DNA of 7,100 nucleotides, from assembly GCA_009784145.1 (NCBI GenBank), contig WRCI01000086.1:1-7100 (forward strand), given 5' to 3'. This stretch comes from Methanobrevibacter sp. (GTDB lineage Archaea; Methanobacteriota; Methanobacteria; Methanobacteriales; Methanobacteriaceae). The notes under the pieces were generated by a model that did not search any database, had not been told where the DNA came from, and saw only the letters and a program-made list of their open reading frames with translations. Of the stretch, positions 4,816 through 7,100 are shown piece after piece. Each line of letters begins with the position of its first letter. The stretch's first letter is position 1. Position numbers and translations under genes: made by a program.

Positions 4816-6066
4816 ATGTTTGATTTTAAAAAAATTTCATTTTTAACATTATTTATTTTAATCTCATTTATGATTTTTTCTATGATAGGTTCTGTTTCTG
4901 CAGCAGACTATAGTGTTAACAGTTGGACTACTCAAAATGATATTAATAATTGGATGAAGAACAACACAACTGTTAAGGGTGATAGTCTTGTTTTTGATGA
5001 AGCCAAATACCACCTTCCAGATACTTTAGTTATCAATAAACCAATTAATATAAAAAGCAATAAAAATACCCAAATTATTTTTAACAAAGCTAAAACTATG
5101 TTTTATATTAATTCTTCAGGAGTTAATTTTTCTGGATTGATTTTAAATCATGATGCTAGTGGCAAAGATAAAGATTCTAGAATTTCTACTATGGAATTTA
5201 GTGGTTCCAAAACAGTTAATATAAAAGACATTACATTTAATTTAAATGGAAATTATCTTTCTGCAACTTCTTTTGGAGACTGGATTGGAAATGTGAATGA
5301 TATTAGATTATGTGGTAATGGAATTGTAAATTTTGGATTTACAGCTGATAATTGGAAAGGAAATCTACATAACTCAATTCTTATCATGAACAAGGATAAT
5401 GCTAATTCAATTGGAATTGTTTCAAAGTGGACAGGCAATATTATAAATACTCAAATTCACTTAAAAGGAAAAGAATCTATAGGTATAATGGCTTCTGTGT
5501 GGCAAGGCAATTTAGCTAATGTAATAATAGATACAAATCAAAAAAATTCTTTTGGAATATTTGCTGATAAATGGAGAGGCACATTTTCGAAATTAAATAT
5601 ATTTGCTGATAAACTGGGTTCTATAGGAATACATTCTTTTGATTCTAAGGGAACAGTTTCTAATTCTAATATTTCAGCTAAAAATGGACTTGCAATACTT
5701 GTTTCTAAAAATGTAAAAGTTATTAATACTCGTGCTATTTCTAAAAAAGGTACAGATAATATTTACTATTTTGGTCCTAGATTAAAACTAGGAGTTGTTC
5801 TTGGAAAACAATCTAGTAAAGTTTATAATATTAATGTTCACAATATTGGGGAATTCGTTTCTAAAGTTGCTAAATTAACTGTTTCTTGTGATAAATATAA
5901 AAAAACTCTTAGAATTAAGCCAATAAGAGCAGGAAAGTTTTTAAGTGTGAAAGTTGTTTTACCTGCAAAATATGCTACTTCAAAATATAGAAAACATGTT
6001 AAAGTAGAATATCGTAATATCTTTGGCAAAAAAACCACTTCTAATAAATCTAGTTTTAAGTTTTAA
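4816..6066 (+). CDS. Secreted adhesin-like protein with Trp-x-Gly beta-helix repeats
   Basis: This 416-residue protein is secreted and probably located at the cell surface. Residues 1-29 are a Sec signal peptide: KK, a hydrophobic core, then SVSA before AD. Residues 30-150 form an Asn-rich beta domain with the NINIKSNKNTQI and VNFSGLILNH type stretches typical of methanogen adhesin-like proteins. Residues 154-300 form regular coils with Trp at 156, 180, 205, 229 and 253 in the pattern W-x-G-N, then Ile or Leu at +9 and usually Gly-Ile/Phe at +18. A Trp-less coil (SKGT, 277-280) and SKNVKV (297-302) close the helix. The last 85 residues are Lys/Arg-rich and beta-predicted, possibly an Ig-like or CARDB-type domain that could bind the wall. 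There is no C-terminal membrane anchor. A paralog follows 131 bp downstream. The binding target is unknown. Confidence 0.8.
   Translation: MFDFKKISFLTLFILISFMIFSMIGSVSAADYSVNSWTTQNDINNWMKNNTTVKGDSLVFDEAKYHLPDTLVINKPINIKSNKNTQIIFNKAKTMFYINSSGVNFSGLILNHDASGKDKDSRISTMEFSGSKTVNIKDITFNLNGNYLSATSFGDWIGNVNDIRLCGNGIVNFGFTADNWKGNLHNSILIMNKDNANSIGIVSKWTGNIINTQIHLKGKESIGIMASVWQGNLANVIIDTNQKNSFGIFADKWRGTFSKLNIFADKLGSIGIHSFDSKGTVSNSNISAKNGLAILVSKNVKVINTRAISKKGTDNIYYFGPRLKLGVVLGKQSSKVYNINVHNIGEFVSKVAKLTVSCDKYKKTLRIKPIRAGKFLSVKVVLPAKYATSKYRKHVKVEYRNIFGKKTTSNKSSFKF
5281..5715 (+). repeat. Coding repeat: five 24/25-residue W-x-G coils plus cap
   Basis: The Trp codons begin at 5281, 5353, 5428, 5500 and 5572. 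The intervals are 72, 75, 72 and 72 bases, that is 24, 25, 24 and 24 residues. A sixth coil starting at 5644 has SKGT in place of W-x-G-N. The DNA copies are strongly diverged while the pattern residues are kept, so this is an old repeat held by protein structure rather than a recent duplication. Confidence 0.85.
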
Positions 6067-6102
6067 AATTAATTTTTATACTTATAAATTCTTCAAAACC
6101 AA

Positions 6103-6117
6103 TTTTTCTATTTTTTT
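6103..6117 (+). terminator. Oligo-T terminator of the first adhesin-like gene
   Basis: T5 (6103-6107) and T7 (6111-6117) lie about 40 bases after the stop codon and just before the promoter of the next gene, which suggests the two paralogs are transcribed separately. Confidence 0.5.
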
Positions 6118-6127
6118 CATTTCAAAA

Positions 6128-6137
6128 ATTTTATATA
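6128..6137 (+). promoter_or_regulatory. Probable archaeal promoter of the second adhesin-like gene
   Basis: TTTTATATAG, preceded by the A-run AAAAA (6124-6128), closely matches the archaeal TATA consensus TTTATATA with an A-rich BRE-like flank. The expected start site near 6160 would give a leader of about 30-40 bases. Confidence 0.55.
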
Positions 6138-6152
6138 GCCTACTTAATAAAT

Positions 6153-6178
6153 ATAACAATACTATACAAAATTGTTAT
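6153..6178. promoter_or_regulatory. Inverted repeat at the expected transcription start
   Basis: ATAACAAT (6153-6160) and ATTGTTAT (6171-6178) are perfect 8-bp inverted arms around a 10-base loop. The element covers the start site predicted from the TATA box at 6128-6137, so it could be an operator or, if transcribed whole, a leader hairpin. No counterpart is seen before the first paralog. Confidence 0.4.
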
Positions 6179-6197
6179 TATTATTAGAGTGGTTCAT

Positions 6198-7100
6198 GTG
6201 CATTTAGTTAAGACTGTGTTATCTTTATTTTTTATATTAGTTTGTCTATTAACTGTTTTTAACTCGGTTAATGCTGCTGATTTCACTGTCAATAAGGATA
6301 CTTCCCTTCAAAATATTAATTCTTGGATTAAAGATAATTCTACTTTAAAAGGAGATAACTTAATTTTCAACACTTCTTCTTATAATTTGGGAGATACATT
6401 AATCATTACTAAATCTATTAACATTAAAAGCGATATTAAAACTCAAATTAACTATAATGGAAATAGAGAGATGTTTAATATTGCTACAGAACAAGTTAAT
6501 TTTTCAGGTTTAATCTTAAATCATAATGGCGTAGGAAGCAGCACAAAATATGTTAACTGCATTTATTCTGGATCTCCTTATAAACTAATAAATATAGATT
6601 CTACAATAATTAATTTAAATAATGATTATGCTATAGCTATTTCTATAAGTGAATGGAAAGGCAACTTAAATAACTCCATTATAAACGGAAAAGGTAATTA
6701 TAATTTTGGAATAGTTTCTAGTAGATGGGATGGCAGTGTATTTAATAGTTCAATTTCATTGAATAAAAAAAACTCTATAGGGATTTCAATAGGGATAACA
6801 TGGAAAGGGAACTTTGAAAATAGTAAAATCCATACAAAAGGTGTAAAATCAGGAGGAATTCTTTCTAATTATTGGATTGGTAATTCAATTAATAGCTTTA
6901 TAATAAATGGAGCTAGTAATTCAGTAGGAATTTATTTAGAAAAATGGAATGGAAATATTATTAAAACCAATATACACTCTAATAGTGCTAATTCAAAGGG
7001 ATTTCATGCTTTTTATTCAAAAGGAACAATTCATGGATCTAATATTCAAGCTAAAAAAGGAAATGCTATAATTATTTCTAAAAATGTTAAAGTTAGTAGA
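6198..7100 (+). CDS. Secreted adhesin-like protein, paralog of the preceding gene (partial, runs off the right edge)
   Basis: An open frame of 301 codons continues past the window. It begins with GTG, which explains why an ATG search would miss it. GTG at 6198 gives a 26-residue signal peptide (MHLVKT, hydrophobic core, SVNA before AD). The in-frame GTG at 6189 would add three residues and cannot be excluded. After the AD cleavage point the protein aligns with its neighbour with no net gap as far as the first repeat: W43 here matches W46 there, and W153 matches W156. Trp at 153, 177, 202, 226 and 250 start W-x-G coils at spacings 24, 25, 24 and 24, followed by SKGT (274-277) and SKNVKV (294-299), exactly as in the neighbour. 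The C-terminal domain is outside the window. It has its own promoter-like box at 6128-6137 and is probably surface-exposed. The target is unknown. Confidence 0.82.
   Translation, partial: MHLVKTVLSLFFILVCLLTVFNSVNAADFTVNKDTSLQNINSWIKDNSTLKGDNLIFNTSSYNLGDTLIITKSINIKSDIKTQINYNGNREMFNIATEQVNFSGLILNHNGVGSSTKYVNCIYSGSPYKLINIDSTIINLNNDYAIAISISEWKGNLNNSIINGKGNYNFGIVSSRWDGSVFNSSISLNKKNSIGISIGITWKGNFENSKIHTKGVKSGGILSNYWIGNSINSFIINGASNSVGIYLEKWNGNIIKTNIHSNSANSKGFHAFYSKGTIHGSNIQAKKGNAIIISKNVKVSR
6654..7100 (+). repeat. Coding repeat: five W-x-G coils plus cap in the second paralog
   Basis: Trp codons begin at 6654, 6726, 6801, 6873 and 6945, giving 72, 75, 72 and 72 base intervals, the same series as in the upstream gene. 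The Trp-less cap coil begins at 7017. The single 25-residue coil is the second one in both proteins. Confidence 0.85.

Noticed and set aside
5253..6038. Two minus-strand frames (5253-5438 and 5838-6038)
   Set aside because: Both are antisense shadows within the first adhesin-like gene, with no family resemblance.
6196..6198. ATG at 6196 as start of the second adhesin-like gene
   Set aside because: It is in a different frame from the signal peptide and mature protein. The in-frame starts are GTG at 6198 or 6189.

Overview
This window most likely comes from a methanogenic archaeon of the order Methanobacteriales, probably Methanobrevibacter or a close relative. The DNA is extremely AT-rich. 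Ribosome-binding sites follow the methanogen GGTGAT pattern and the intergenic TATA-like boxes look archaeal. The housekeeping genes include an archaeal RadB, an archaetidylinositol phosphate synthase-like enzyme and a DUF357 protein. The right end carries secreted beta-helix proteins of the kind called adhesin-like proteins in Methanobrevibacter. The species cannot be fixed from the sequence alone.

Left part (1-1011, minus strand): a membrane CDP-alcohol phosphatidyltransferase (probable archaetidylinositol phosphate synthase) is followed by a 77-residue DUF357 protein. Positions 1-121 look like the promoter and leader of a further minus-strand gene whose start lies outside the window. They hold a TATA-like box, a perfect 12-bp palindrome and three 19-bp repeats carrying Shine-Dalgarno-like cores. 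Middle part (1333-4414, plus strand): a YrdC/Sua5-family threonylcarbamoyl-AMP synthase (tRNA t6A pathway), RadB (recombination and repair), and a PLP-dependent class I/II aminotransferase. These are spaced by about 300-bp AT-rich gaps with T-tracts, so they are probably separate transcription units rather than a tight operon.

Right part (4415-7100): a 401-bp AT-rich regulatory region leads into two tandem paralogous genes for secreted proteins. The first is complete (416 aa). The second starts with GTG at 6198 and runs off the right edge, with 301 codons visible. Both have a signal peptide ending in A-AD, the same N-terminal domain, and then five coils of a right-handed beta-helix. Each coil starts with a Trp-x-Gly motif, and the Trp spacing (24, 25, 24, 24) is identical in the two proteins. 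A sixth Trp-less capping coil follows.

The most unusual noncoding feature is that five gene boundaries carry short repeats of different period: 19 bp x3, 16 bp x3, 23/24 bp x6, 31 bp x3 and a 20-bp-spaced pair. In the 23/24-bp array the last unit supplies the apparent ribosome-binding site of the downstream gene. No tRNA, rRNA, CRISPR array, insertion sequence or obviously broken gene was seen.
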